This document shows positions 53,101-60,825 of a DNA stretch of 64,000 nt, one piece after another. The stretch spans positions 496,001-560,000 of the forward strand of contig NZ_QTQI01000001.1 in assembly GCF_003853705.1 (NCBI RefSeq), read 5' to 3'. Position numbers and translations under genes: made by a program. Positions within the stretch are counted from its first letter, which is position 1; every line of letters starts with the position of its first letter. This stretch comes from Burkholderia sp. Bp8992 (GTDB lineage Bacteria > Pseudomonadota > Gammaproteobacteria > Burkholderiales > Burkholderiaceae). The notes beneath the pieces are model-generated. The model was not told the DNA's origin. It did not search any database and worked only from the letters and a program-made list of their open reading frames with translations.

Positions 53101-54317
53101 ATGCCGACCAGTGGCTCGAGCGCGTCGTCGCGCGGATCAAGGAGGCCGATGCCGCGCTGCACGCGGTGCCGTCCGGCGGGATGAGCGCGTCGGGGCTGCT
53201 GCCGACGAAGGCGCATCCGGCGCCGTCGAAGCTCGTCGCGAACCTGCGGCTGAACCGGCCAGGCGCCGCGAAGGATACGCGCTACGTGTCGTTGTCGACC
53301 GAAGGGGCGAACCTCGAATACGAAACCGGCGACGCGCTCGGCGTGTGGCCGACCAACTGCCCGGAACTGGTCGACGAACTGTTGTCGGTCACCGCGCTGA
53401 AGGCCGATGCATCCGTGTCGGTGCCGGGCGTTGGCGACATCCGGCTCGGCGAAGCGCTCGCGCACCACTTCGACATCACGCGCCCGCATCCGGACACGCT
53501 GGCCTTCATCGCGTCGCGCAGCACGAACGGCGCGCTGAAGTCGCTGCTCGGCGAAGATCGCAAGGCCGACCTCAAGCAATGGTTGTGGGGGCAACAGCTT
53601 GCGGATGTGCTGCACGAATACCCGGTCGATCTGTCGGGTACGGAACTGGTCGGCATGCTCAAGCGCATGCAGCCGCGTCTCTATTCGATCGCGTCGAGCC
53701 CGAGCGCGCACGCGGGCGAGATCCACCTGACCGTGTCGGCCGTGCGCTATCACAACGGCCGGCGCGCACGCAAAGGCGTCGCGTCGACGTTCCTCGCCGA
53801 TCGCGCGGACGACGGCCGCGTGCCGGTGTTCGTGCAGAAATCCGCGCATTTCCGTCCGCCGGTGAACGGCGACGTGCCGATCGTGATGGTCGGCCCCGGC
53901 ACCGGCGTCGCGCCGTTCCGCGGCTTCCTGCACGAGCGGCAGGCGCGCGGCGCACGCGGGCGCAACTGGCTGTTCTTCGGCGAGCAGCACGCGCAGACCG
54001 ACTTCTACTACGGCGACGAGCTGGGCGCGATGCACGACAGCGGCTTCCTCACGCGGCTCGACCTCGCGTTCTCGCGCGACCAGGCCGACAAGATCTACGT
54101 GCAGGACCGGATGCGCGAGCAGGGCGCCGAGCTGTTCGCATGGCTGGAGGACGGCGCGCACTTCTACGTGTGCGGCGATGCCGCGCGGATGGCCAAGGAC
54201 GTCGACATGGCGCTGAAGGCGATCGTCGCCCGGCACGGCGGCATGTCGGACGAGGCCGCGAACGACTACGTCGCGCGGCTTTCGAAGGCGCGGCGCTACA
54301 TGCGCGACGTGTATTGA
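50130..54317 (+). CDS. Assimilatory nitrate reductase fused to sulfite-reductase-type flavoprotein (NasC-CysJ fusion)
   Basis: 1395 residues, two enzymes in one chain. The N-terminal 720 residues are an assimilatory nitrate reductase: [4Fe-4S] cysteines 10, 13, 17 and 45 (VCPYCGVGCGM, RLCTKG), molybdenum ligand Cys138 (NSRLCMASAS) and the MGD-binding C-terminal domain (LQHQWHTMTKTGK). After an Asp/Ala/Pro-rich linker (about 715-755), a flavodoxin domain starts near 860 (LWASQTGNIESLTEDYA). A CysJ-like FAD/NADPH module follows (PRLYSIASSP, MVGPGTGVAPFRGFL near 1254). The fusion lets NADPH feed nitrate reduction directly, replacing a separate ferredoxin or NasB partner. Confidence 0.93.
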   Translation: MTATSVKSVCPYCGVGCGMVLHVEDGEVVKVSGDADHPTNFGRLCTKGSSAHVALRRSGRLDRAFVRRAREDDLVPLPARDAIAETARRLRAILDAHGPDALSFYVSGQMSIEAQYLVNKLAKGFVGTHNIESNSRLCMASASTGYKQSLGADGPPGSYQDFDRANLFFVTGANMADCHPILFLRMMDRVKAGAKLIVVDPRRTGTADKADLFLQIRPGTDLALANGLLHLLHANGRTDAAFIDAYTEGWDAMPAFLADYTPERVAAITGLAEADLRTAAQWIGDAQEWMSCWTMGLNQSTHGVWNTNAICNLHLATGKICRPGSGPFSLTGQPNAMGGREMGYMGPGLPGQRSVLSDDDRRYVEHLWRVPSGTLRKETGQGTVDLFSRMAAGDIKACWIVCTNPVATVPNRQNVIAGLQAAELVIAQDAFLDTETNRYADILLPGALWAEGDGVMVNSERNMTLMRAAVAPPGDALPDWRIVAEVARAMGFGDAFDYASAADVFDEIVRFSNPATGYDLRGASHAALRDGPVQWPVAPGTARERHPIRYLNDGVSQTLRAAADGNEAPRVAFPTPSGKARFFARPHVDPAELPDGTFPIVLNTGRLQHQWHTMTKTGKVAMLNKLNPRPFVELHPDDASALGIAAKDSVEIRSVRGRAVLPAVVTERVQRGNCFAPMHWNDVYGDDLCINAVTNDAIDPESQQPELKYCAVALRRVDTDAFASAGDDTAQPDAGEDDAPPAPAISPIAASQEFDMADIDTFAAALGVADLAPPPLTDTERLYVAGLVSGLKASVGRREGGVPVLPAGAPLTPPVRFWLDGMLAGLFSRSLPAGAQIAATPALPADAAAAGGVRIVRARPKVVLLWASQTGNIESLTEDYATQLMNAGFEIRTACMSDYPVASLAGAQYVLLMTSTFGDGDAPDNGTEFWDALQAGSAARLDGVHFAVLAFGDRNYDQFCGHGRRLDARLAELGAARLCARVDCDVEFQRDADQWLERVVARIKEADAALHAVPSGGMSASGLLPTKAHPAPSKLVANLRLNRPGAAKDTRYVSLSTEGANLEYETGDALGVWPTNCPELVDELLSVTALKADASVSVPGVGDIRLGEALAHHFDITRPHPDTLAFIASRSTNGALKSLLGEDRKADLKQWLWGQQLADVLHEYPVDLSGTELVGMLKRMQPRLYSIASSPSAHAGEIHLTVSAVRYHNGRRARKGVASTFLADRADDGRVPVFVQKSAHFRPPVNGDVPIVMVGPGTGVAPFRGFLHERQARGARGRNWLFFGEQHAQTDFYYGDELGAMHDSGFLTRLDLAFSRDQADKIYVQDRMREQGAELFAWLEDGAHFYVCGDAARMAKDVDMALKAIVARHGGMSDEAANDYVARLSKARRYMRDVY

Positions 54318-54342
54318 TCTCCGGCGACGCGCGCCGGGCGGG

Positions 54343-54795
54343 TTACGCCTGATCGTCCGGTTGCGGGCGGCCGAACCACTGCCGGCTCGAGCGCGACAGC
54401 AACAGCAAGGTCGCCAGCACGAAAAGACAGTAGACGGTGCTCAGGAAATCGGACGGTCGGTGGGCGGCCGCGAATGCCATCATGGCCAGCGTGGCGACGA
54501 CCAGCCCGATCATCGTGATGCGCGCCCAGTTCTTCCGGCGCGCGATCTGCACGACGAGCAGCGCGAGGACGACGGCGAGCGCGATGAACATCGTCGCGAG
54601 CATCTGGACGAGCCTGGTGCCGAACGCGTCGCGCGAGAAGCGGCCGAGCAGGGCTGGGACGATCTCCGACTCGAACACGGCGACCCGGTACGCGAAGATG
54701 CACCACGCGCCCGTCAGCAGCGTGACGGCTATCCGGACCGTTTCCGGCGCATCGCCGCTGAAAATCGGCATCTTCTTCAGCGAAGTCATTTTCAT
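54343..54795 (-). CDS. Small membrane protein, four predicted helices
   Basis: 150 residues starting at ATG 54795 (AAGGA ten bases upstream). Four hydrophobic stretches: VRIAVTLLTGAWCIFAYRVA, MLATMFIALAVVLALLVVQI, ITMIGLVVATLAMMAFAA and LSTVYCLFVLATLLLLS. I recognise no family. It converges on the nitrate reductase gene with a 25-base gap and is probably unrelated to it. Confidence 0.6.
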   Translation of the reverse strand: MKMTSLKKMPIFSGDAPETVRIAVTLLTGAWCIFAYRVAVFESEIVPALLGRFSRDAFGTRLVQMLATMFIALAVVLALLVVQIARRKNWARITMIGLVVATLAMMAFAAAHRPSDFLSTVYCLFVLATLLLLSRSSRQWFGRPQPDDQA

Positions 54796-55040
54796 TCTGG
54801 CGTTGTCCTTCGCGGCGGCGGGCATGCCGCTTGCACTCGGCTGGCGGCGTAGCGGCCGCAGGCGGGAATCGATCGTCGCAGCGTAGCACAGGCGCGGGCG
54901 CCGGCCGGTTCGTTTCGCAGCCGGCGCGCGCCGTTTCTTCAAGCGGGCGCGAGCAGGGTGCGGAGCTGTTCTCTTCCCCGGAGGACGGCGCGCATTTTCC
55001 ACGTATGCGGCGGACGGTTGTCCGCCGCTTCGCCGGCCGG

Positions 55041-55817
55041 TTACTGCTGCCGCTCCCACGCACGCGCCTGCTCGGCGCGCACGAACGCTTCCGACGAGGC
55101 CGGCAGCAGGTTGCGGAACGCGCCGCCGTCGCGGTCGATCACGTCGACCATCTTCGCGATCATTTCCTCCGGATCGTGCTGTTCGAGCGGGAACGTCAGC
55201 CGCTCGGGCGTCACGGTATGGACGGACGGGTCGTGCCAACGCCGTGCCGTTTCCATCATCCGGTCGTTGAAGCCCGTGCGGTACGGGCCCGGGTTCACGA
55301 CCGCGACCTTGATCCCGTGCGGCGCCAGTTCCGCGTGCATCGCCTCGGCCACCGATTCGACCGCGTGCTTCGACGCGCAGTACGCGCCGGTGAACGGCCC
55401 CGTGATCAACCCGGCGATCGACGACACGAACACGATCTTGCCGTGCTTGCGCGCGAGCATCCCGCGTGCGATCTGCTGCGTGAGTTCGAGCGGCCCGAAC
55501 ACGTTCACGTCGAACAACTCGCGGACGATCTCGACCGGCAGGTCGACGAGCGCGCCGGCTTCGCCGACGCCCGCGTTGTTCACGAGCACGTCGATGTCGA
55601 GTTCGGCGGCGCGGGCGCGATCGTAGGCCGACGTGACGTCGAGCTTCACCGCGCGCAACGCGGTGCCGCGCTGCGCGGCGGCGTCCGTCAGTGCGTCGAT
55701 CTCGACGACGGTGCGTACGCCGGCCGTCACGTCGTGGCCGCGCTCGGCGAGGCGCAGCGCGACTTCGCGGCCGAAGCCCGTGCCCGCGCCGGTGATGAGG
55801 ATGCGTTTCCGTGTCAT
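55041..55817 (-). CDS. Short-chain dehydrogenase/reductase
   Basis: 258 residues. NAD(P)-binding TGAGTGFGREVA, the NNAG motif (VLVNNAGVGEAG), the catalytic Ser in VSSIAGLITG and YCASK (Tyr and Lys four apart) are all present: a classical SDR. The extended C-terminal part (HDPSVHTVTPERL) resembles oxidoreductases of the YbbO type. Substrate unknown. The GlcG-like gene ends four bases upstream of its start, so the two form a unit. Confidence 0.88.
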   Translation of the reverse strand: MTRKRILITGAGTGFGREVALRLAERGHDVTAGVRTVVEIDALTDAAAQRGTALRAVKLDVTSAYDRARAAELDIDVLVNNAGVGEAGALVDLPVEIVRELFDVNVFGPLELTQQIARGMLARKHGKIVFVSSIAGLITGPFTGAYCASKHAVESVAEAMHAELAPHGIKVAVVNPGPYRTGFNDRMMETARRWHDPSVHTVTPERLTFPLEQHDPEEMIAKMVDVIDRDGGAFRNLLPASSEAFVRAEQARAWERQQ

Positions 55818-55821
55818 CTGC

Positions 55822-56265
55822 TTACCTTGTGGAGTGAAGGGTTGCCTGAAAAAGGTCGCGGCAGTGCTGCGCGATCGCGGTGTCTTCGTCGACGCTGCCG
55901 CCCGAGATGCCGATCGCGCCGACGCAGCGCCCGTCGCCGTCGACGAGCGGCTCGCCGCCGCCGAACGTGACGAGCCCGCCGTGACTGTGTTCGATGCCGC
56001 GCAGCGGACCGTCGCCCGACATCGCGCCGAGCGCGCCGGTCGACGCGCGAAAGCGGACGGCCGTCAGCGCCTTGCGCTGCGCGAGATCGATCGCGCCGAG
56101 AAAACAGTCGTCGGTGCGCACGAACGCGAGCAGGTTCGCGCCGGCATCGACGACGGCGATCGCGACGCCGGCCACCTGCAGCGATGCGGCATGCGCGAGC
56201 GCCGCGTCGATCGTGCTGTGGGCGACGGCGAGCGGCACGGGGCATGCAGCGGTGAGCGGGTTCAT
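55822..56265 (-). CDS. GlcG/HbpS-family protein
   Basis: 147 residues, one GlcG/HbpS (DUF336) domain: VAIAVVDAGANLLAFVRTDD, then GGLVTFGGGEPLVDGDGRCV and the GAIGISGGSVDEDTAIAQ end. Members bind heme or small acids or act as accessory proteins of degradation operons. GGAG seven bases before ATG 56265. It pairs with the SDR gene and is divergent from a LysR regulator, the standard layout of a LysR-controlled two-gene operon. Confidence 0.85.
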   Translation of the reverse strand: MNPLTAACPVPLAVAHSTIDAALAHAASLQVAGVAIAVVDAGANLLAFVRTDDCFLGAIDLAQRKALTAVRFRASTGALGAMSGDGPLRGIEHSHGGLVTFGGGEPLVDGDGRCVGAIGISGGSVDEDTAIAQHCRDLFQATLHSTR

Positions 56266-56371
56266 GTGAGGCTCCGAGGGGACGACAGCGCCAGTGTAGG
56301 CAGTTGCGGTATATGGGAGAATCCGCATTCCGCTCGAAGCAGTTTCAAGTTTTTTTAATGATGGACGGACG
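56266..56371. promoter_or_regulatory. Divergent promoter region, GlcG-SDR unit and LysR gene
   Basis: 106 bases between the two starts. LysR proteins bind such regions at T-N11-A dyads; the AT-rich part (56335-56360, CAAGTTTTTTTAATGATGG) probably holds the lysR promoter. I did not find a unique dyad. Confidence 0.4.
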
Positions 56372-57286
56372 ATGAGCAGACGCGATCCAATGGCCGGGCT
56401 GCACGTGTTCATGACCGTCGCGACGGCCGGCAACTTCACGCGCGCCGCCGCCGCGCTCGGCCTGACGCCGGCGGCCGTCAGCCTGGCGATCGGGCAACTC
56501 GAGGGCGAACTCAACGTGAAGCTGTTCAACCGCAGCACGCGCGGCGTGAGCCTCACGGAAGCCGGCCAGCGCTACTGGCGGCAGACCGAACCCGCGTACC
56601 GGCAGGTCAGGCAGGCACGCGACGAACTGAAGGATGCGCGCAGCGAGCCGAACGGGCTGCTGCGCGTGACCGCGCTGCCGCTCGCGCGCTTGCTCGTGAT
56701 CGCGCCGGTGCTCGCCACGTTCCGCGAGCGCTATCCGAAAGTCCGGCTCGAAATTCGCTACGAGAACGAGCTCGTCGACATCGCAAAGGATGGCTTCGAC
56801 GCGGGGATTCGCCTGGCCGACCGATTGCAGCCGGGCATGATCGGCGTTCGGATCGCGCCTGCGCTGACGTGTGCGCTGGTCGCGTCTCCGGCCTATCTTG
56901 CGCGGCACGGCACGCCCGAGTCGATCGCCGCGCTCGCGCGGCATGCGTGCATCCGTTTCCGGTTTTCGGAGAGCGGACGCCTGCACAAATGGCTGCTGCA
57001 CGACGGGCGACGCGACGTCGATCTCGATCCGGACGGCGTGTTCGTGACGAACGACGACGATGCGGTGATCGACGCGGCGCGCGCCGGTGTCGGCATCGCG
57101 TTCGCGTTCGTACGCGAGCGGATCGAGCAGGACCTGCGCGACGGCACGCTCGTCGAGGTGCTGCCCGGTGCGTGCCGGACGCTGCCGCCGATGTGGCTTT
57201 ACTACGTGAATCGCAAACACGTGCCGGCCAAGCTGCGCGCGTTCATCGACGTGCTGCGCGAGCGCGACGGCGCGGACGCGCCGTAA
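56372..57286 (+). CDS. LysR-family transcriptional regulator
   Basis: 304 residues. N-terminal winged helix (about 8-66: FMTVATAGNFTRAAAALGLT, AVSLAIGQLEGELNVKLFNR) and a LysR substrate-binding domain of the CrgA/PA0477 group (LLRVTALPLARLLVIAPVLA, DGFDAGIRLADRL). Likely target: the divergent GlcG-SDR unit. Effector unknown. Confidence 0.9.
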   Translation: MSRRDPMAGLHVFMTVATAGNFTRAAAALGLTPAAVSLAIGQLEGELNVKLFNRSTRGVSLTEAGQRYWRQTEPAYRQVRQARDELKDARSEPNGLLRVTALPLARLLVIAPVLATFRERYPKVRLEIRYENELVDIAKDGFDAGIRLADRLQPGMIGVRIAPALTCALVASPAYLARHGTPESIAALARHACIRFRFSESGRLHKWLLHDGRRDVDLDPDGVFVTNDDDAVIDAARAGVGIAFAFVRERIEQDLRDGTLVEVLPGACRTLPPMWLYYVNRKHVPAKLRAFIDVLRERDGADAP

Positions 57287-57362
57287 TCGCATCGGCCGGC
57301 TGCAGCGATGGCGCTGGCGGTGCATGATGGCGGCTCCAGCCACGAAGCCATGGAGTCGCGTC

Positions 57363-57803
57363 ATGACGGCATCCCCGCATTTCCCGATTCGAACCCTTGT
57401 GATTGCCGCGGCGCTGGCCGGCGCCGCGATCTGCAGCGCACCAGCCATCGGCCAGACCCAGACGTCGACCTTGCCGGCCGGCTCGGCGGCTGCGACGCCA
57501 GACAACGCAATATTGCTGACGGTTTTCCTGAAACACGACCAGTCGCGCCCGCTTGCCGAGCTGAATGCGCAACTCGCGAAGCAGGGGTTCTACAAGGCGT
57601 TTCCGCCGCCGGGCGTCGAAGTGGTGAGCTGGACCGTGACGATGGGGATCGGGCAGATCGTCGTGCTGCGGCTGCCGGCGTCGCGGCTGCGCGAAGTCAA
57701 TCGCGTGCTCGAGGATACGGCGTGGGGGGCTTACAGAACGGAGTTCTATCCGACGTACGACTACAAGGCGATCGCGTTGGGAGAGCGTGAGCGGGGGAAG
57801 TGA
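57363..57803 (+). CDS. Small secreted protein, unknown function
   Basis: 146 residues from ATG 57363 (GGAG seven bases upstream). A Sec signal peptide (TLVIAAALAGAAICSAPAIG, cleavage near residue 31) is followed by a compact domain with ILLTVFLKHDQSRPLAELNA and VVLRLPASRLREVNRVLEDT, resembling a ferredoxin-like fold. No family recognised. Expected in the periplasm. Confidence 0.6.
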   Translation: MTASPHFPIRTLVIAAALAGAAICSAPAIGQTQTSTLPAGSAAATPDNAILLTVFLKHDQSRPLAELNAQLAKQGFYKAFPPPGVEVVSWTVTMGIGQIVVLRLPASRLREVNRVLEDTAWGAYRTEFYPTYDYKAIALGERERGK

Positions 57804-58230
57804 GGCGAGCCGAGTGTCTCTGCACTGATGAAGTGCGCGGGCGGGCGCCCCGGATCAACCCGTCCCCATTCCCGAAACACCCCGCGCCAACCCGTGTTCA
57901 TCCTCGCACGCCGGGCGTCGTCCGGCAGATTTCTCCCAAATGCATCGCAAGTCATTCATCTGATGAAAAAACCGCCGCGGTTCCCGGTATGATGCGCACC
58001 TTGCGTTCGTTGGACGCTGTTTCTTTATGCGTTTTTGATGTGCGAGAAACCACAAATCGGCACAAAGCCGACGTGAAAGATTCTGTAATATAAATTCCGT
58101 ATACTTGAAAGTTCTGATCCAGGCGCTGCCAGCCTTGCCTTTCGGCCGGCCGCCCACGCAGAACAACCAGATTCGTCGCCGCCTGGCTCTCTTGCGCCGC
58201 GACACGCTATGCACCACCACTGAACAACTT
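57804..58230. promoter_or_regulatory. Non-coding region upstream of mprF
   Basis: 427 bases without a supportable gene. The part 57990-58110 is clearly AT-richer (GTTTCTTTATGCGTTTTTGA, CTGTAATATAAATTCCGTAT) and is the likely promoter of the mprF-acvB unit, giving a leader of more than 100 bases. No sharp -10/-35 pair could be fixed. Confidence 0.4.
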
Positions 58231-60825
58231 ATGTCTTCCCGCCACTCAGGTTCGCCCGGCCGTGCCGCGGCGGTGATCGCCCGTGCCCGGGCGTTGATCC
58301 GCAACGAGCGCGTGCTGTCGCCGCTGCTCGCGCTCGGTATCGGCCTGCTGCTGATCGTGGTCTTCCAGCATCTGTCGGAATCCGTCGACTACCGGTCGGT
58401 GATCCGCGAGTTGCGTCACATGTCCGTCGGCGAGTGGGGCGCATCGCTGGCCGCGACGGCCCTCAGCTATCTCGCACTCGTCGCCCGTGACGCGGTCGGG
58501 CTGCGCTATGTCGCCGCGAAGGTGCCGCGCGTCGCGTTGTGGATCGGCGCGATCGCCGGTTCCGCGCTCGGCAACGCAACCGGCTTCGGCGCGCTGACGG
58601 GCGGCGCGGTTCGCGCCCGCGTGTACGGCGTGTCGGGCGTCACGCCCGCACAGATCGGCCGGATGACGGTGTTCACGAGCGGTACGCTGGCGCTGGCGAT
58701 GGTGCTGATGACGGCGGTCGGCATGGTCTGCGTGCCCGAGGCGCTCGCCGCGATGCTGCACGTCGCGCCCGGCGTGCTCACGTGGGGCGGCGCCGCGCTG
58801 CTCGTGGTATTGGCCGCGATGGTCGTGATGTGCGGCAACACCGCGCGCCCGGTCGTCACGCGCTTCAAGTGGCTGTCGTTCGACGTGCCCGCGCGGCGCG
58901 ATCTCGTCGCGCAGGTCGTCTACGCGGTGCTCGACGTCGTCGCCGCGGGCCTGACGCTGTGGGTGCTGCTGCCGGCCGCACCGGTCGGCTTTCCGACCTT
59001 CATCACCGTCTACGCGGCCGCGCTGCTGCTCGGGATGATCGGCCATACGCCGGGCGGGATCGGCGTGTTCGAAGCCGCGATGGTGTTCACGCTCGGCCGC
59101 GAAGTGCCCGCGCACGCGATGGTCGCCGCGCTGATCGCCTATCGCGCGATCTATTTCGGCGTGCCGCTCGTGCTGTCGGCCGGCCTGCTGGCCGGCTTCG
59201 AGGGCCGCGCGCTGCGGCGCCGGCTCGTCACGCGGCAGGCCGTGCGCGTGTCGCAGCTCGCACCGGTGTTCCTGAGCCTCGTGACGTTCGCGGTCGGCGG
59301 GATGCTGGTGATCTCGAGCGCGACGCCCGCGTTCTGGCACCGGATCGCGATCCTGCGCCATATCGTGCCGTTGTGGGTGCTCGAAGGCTCGCAGGTGATC
59401 TGCAGCGTGCTCGGCGTCGCGCTGCTGTTCGTCGCGCGCGGGCTGCTGCGGCGGCTCGACGGCGCGTGGTGGATGACCTTCGCGTTGACGCTCGCGAGCC
59501 TCGCGCTGTCGCTCGCGAAGGGCCTCGCGTTCGTCGAGGCCGGCGTGCTCGGCACGCTGCTCGTGCTGCTGCTCGTCAGCCGCCGCCGTTTCAACCGCCA
59601 TTCGTCGCTGCTCGCGGAGCGCTTCACGGTGAGCTGGTTCGTGTCGGTAACGATGGTGCTGATACTGGCCGTATGGGTGCTGTTCTTCGCGTTCCGCGAT
59701 GTGCCGTACACGCGCGAACTGTGGTCGCATTTCTCGTTCGATGCGCGCGCGCCGCGGGCGCTGCGCGCGACGCTCGCATCCGGCGTGTTCGTCGCACTGT
59801 TCGCGCTGTGGCAATTGCTGCGTCCGGCGCCCGGCCGCTTCGTGAAGCCCGTGCCGCAGGACCTGTTCGACGCCGAACGGATCATTCGCGCGCAGGAGTG
59901 CAGCGATGCGGGCCTCGCGCTGATGGGCGACAAGTCGTTCCTGTTCTCGGAATCGCGCCAGGCGTTCCTGATGTACGCGAAGAACGGCCGCACGTGGGCC
60001 GCACTGCATGACCCGGTCGGGCCGCGCGAGGAGTGGCCGGCGCTGATCAGCAAGTTCATCGCGCTCGCGCACGCGCACAGCGGCCGCGCGGCGTTCTACC
60101 AGGTGCGGGCGAATGCGCTGCCGCTGTATCTCGACGCGGGCCTCACGCTGATGAAGCTCGGCGAGGAAGCGCATATCGCGCTCGACCAGTTCGACCTGAA
60201 GGGTTCGAACCGGTCGCACCTGCGCTACGCGCTGCGCCGCGGCGACAAGGACGCGCTGACGGTCGAGGTGATCGCGCCGGGCGACGTGCCGGCCGCGCTG
60301 CCGGCGCTGCGCGACATCTCGGACGGCTGGCTCGACAGCCGCGATGCACGGGAGAAGAGCTTCTCGGTGGCCGCGTTCCACGACGGCTATCTCGCGACGC
60401 AGTCGGTGATGCTCGTGCGCCAGGCCGACAAGCCGATCGCGTTCGTCACGTTCATGACGACCGACCTCAATACCGAGGCGACGGTCGGCGTGATGCGCCA
60501 TCTGCCGGACGCGTCGCCGTACGCGATGGAGTATCTGTTTACGCAGCTCGCGCTGCATCTGAAGGAAGCGGGTTTCCGCAAGCTGAGCCTGGGTATCGCG
60601 CCGTTCTCGGGGATGGGGGCGGCGAAGATGCCGTCGCCGTTGCACCGGATCGGGCTGATGGTCTGGCGCTTCGGCGGCCGCTTCTACAACTTCCGCGGCT
60701 TGCGCGCATTCAAGAGCAAGTTCGAACCGCACTGGGAGCCGCGTTACCTCGCAGCCTCGGGCACGGTCGGCGTGTTCGTCACGCTCGCGGATCTGTCATT
60801 GCTGGCTGGAGGTCGGCGCTCATGA
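58231..60825 (+). CDS. mprF: Bifunctional phosphatidylglycerol aminoacyltransferase/flippase MprF (LpiA)
   Basis: 864 residues. The first 540 residues hold about fourteen transmembrane helices (flippase part; GHTPGGIGVFEAAMVFTLG is the conserved loop). The C-terminal cytosolic DUF2156 domain (about 545-864) transfers an amino acid from tRNA to phosphatidylglycerol: GDKSFLFSESRQAFLMYAKN, then FMTTDLNTEATVGVMRH and FRKLSLGIAPFSGMG. It lowers negative surface charge and protects against cationic peptides and acid. Start ATG 58231. It overlaps acvB by four bases. Confidence 0.92.
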   Translation: MSSRHSGSPGRAAAVIARARALIRNERVLSPLLALGIGLLLIVVFQHLSESVDYRSVIRELRHMSVGEWGASLAATALSYLALVARDAVGLRYVAAKVPRVALWIGAIAGSALGNATGFGALTGGAVRARVYGVSGVTPAQIGRMTVFTSGTLALAMVLMTAVGMVCVPEALAAMLHVAPGVLTWGGAALLVVLAAMVVMCGNTARPVVTRFKWLSFDVPARRDLVAQVVYAVLDVVAAGLTLWVLLPAAPVGFPTFITVYAAALLLGMIGHTPGGIGVFEAAMVFTLGREVPAHAMVAALIAYRAIYFGVPLVLSAGLLAGFEGRALRRRLVTRQAVRVSQLAPVFLSLVTFAVGGMLVISSATPAFWHRIAILRHIVPLWVLEGSQVICSVLGVALLFVARGLLRRLDGAWWMTFALTLASLALSLAKGLAFVEAGVLGTLLVLLLVSRRRFNRHSSLLAERFTVSWFVSVTMVLILAVWVLFFAFRDVPYTRELWSHFSFDARAPRALRATLASGVFVALFALWQLLRPAPGRFVKPVPQDLFDAERIIRAQECSDAGLALMGDKSFLFSESRQAFLMYAKNGRTWAALHDPVGPREEWPALISKFIALAHAHSGRAAFYQVRANALPLYLDAGLTLMKLGEEAHIALDQFDLKGSNRSHLRYALRRGDKDALTVEVIAPGDVPAALPALRDISDGWLDSRDAREKSFSVAAFHDGYLATQSVMLVRQADKPIAFVTFMTTDLNTEATVGVMRHLPDASPYAMEYLFTQLALHLKEAGFRKLSLGIAPFSGMGAAKMPSPLHRIGLMVWRFGGRFYNFRGLRAFKSKFEPHWEPRYLAASGTVGVFVTLADLSLLAGGRRS

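Noticed and set aside
50156-54352. Plus-strand frame of about 1400 codons inside the nitrate reductase gene
   Set aside because: Out-of-frame shadow; the true frame has all Fe-S, molybdenum and flavin motifs.
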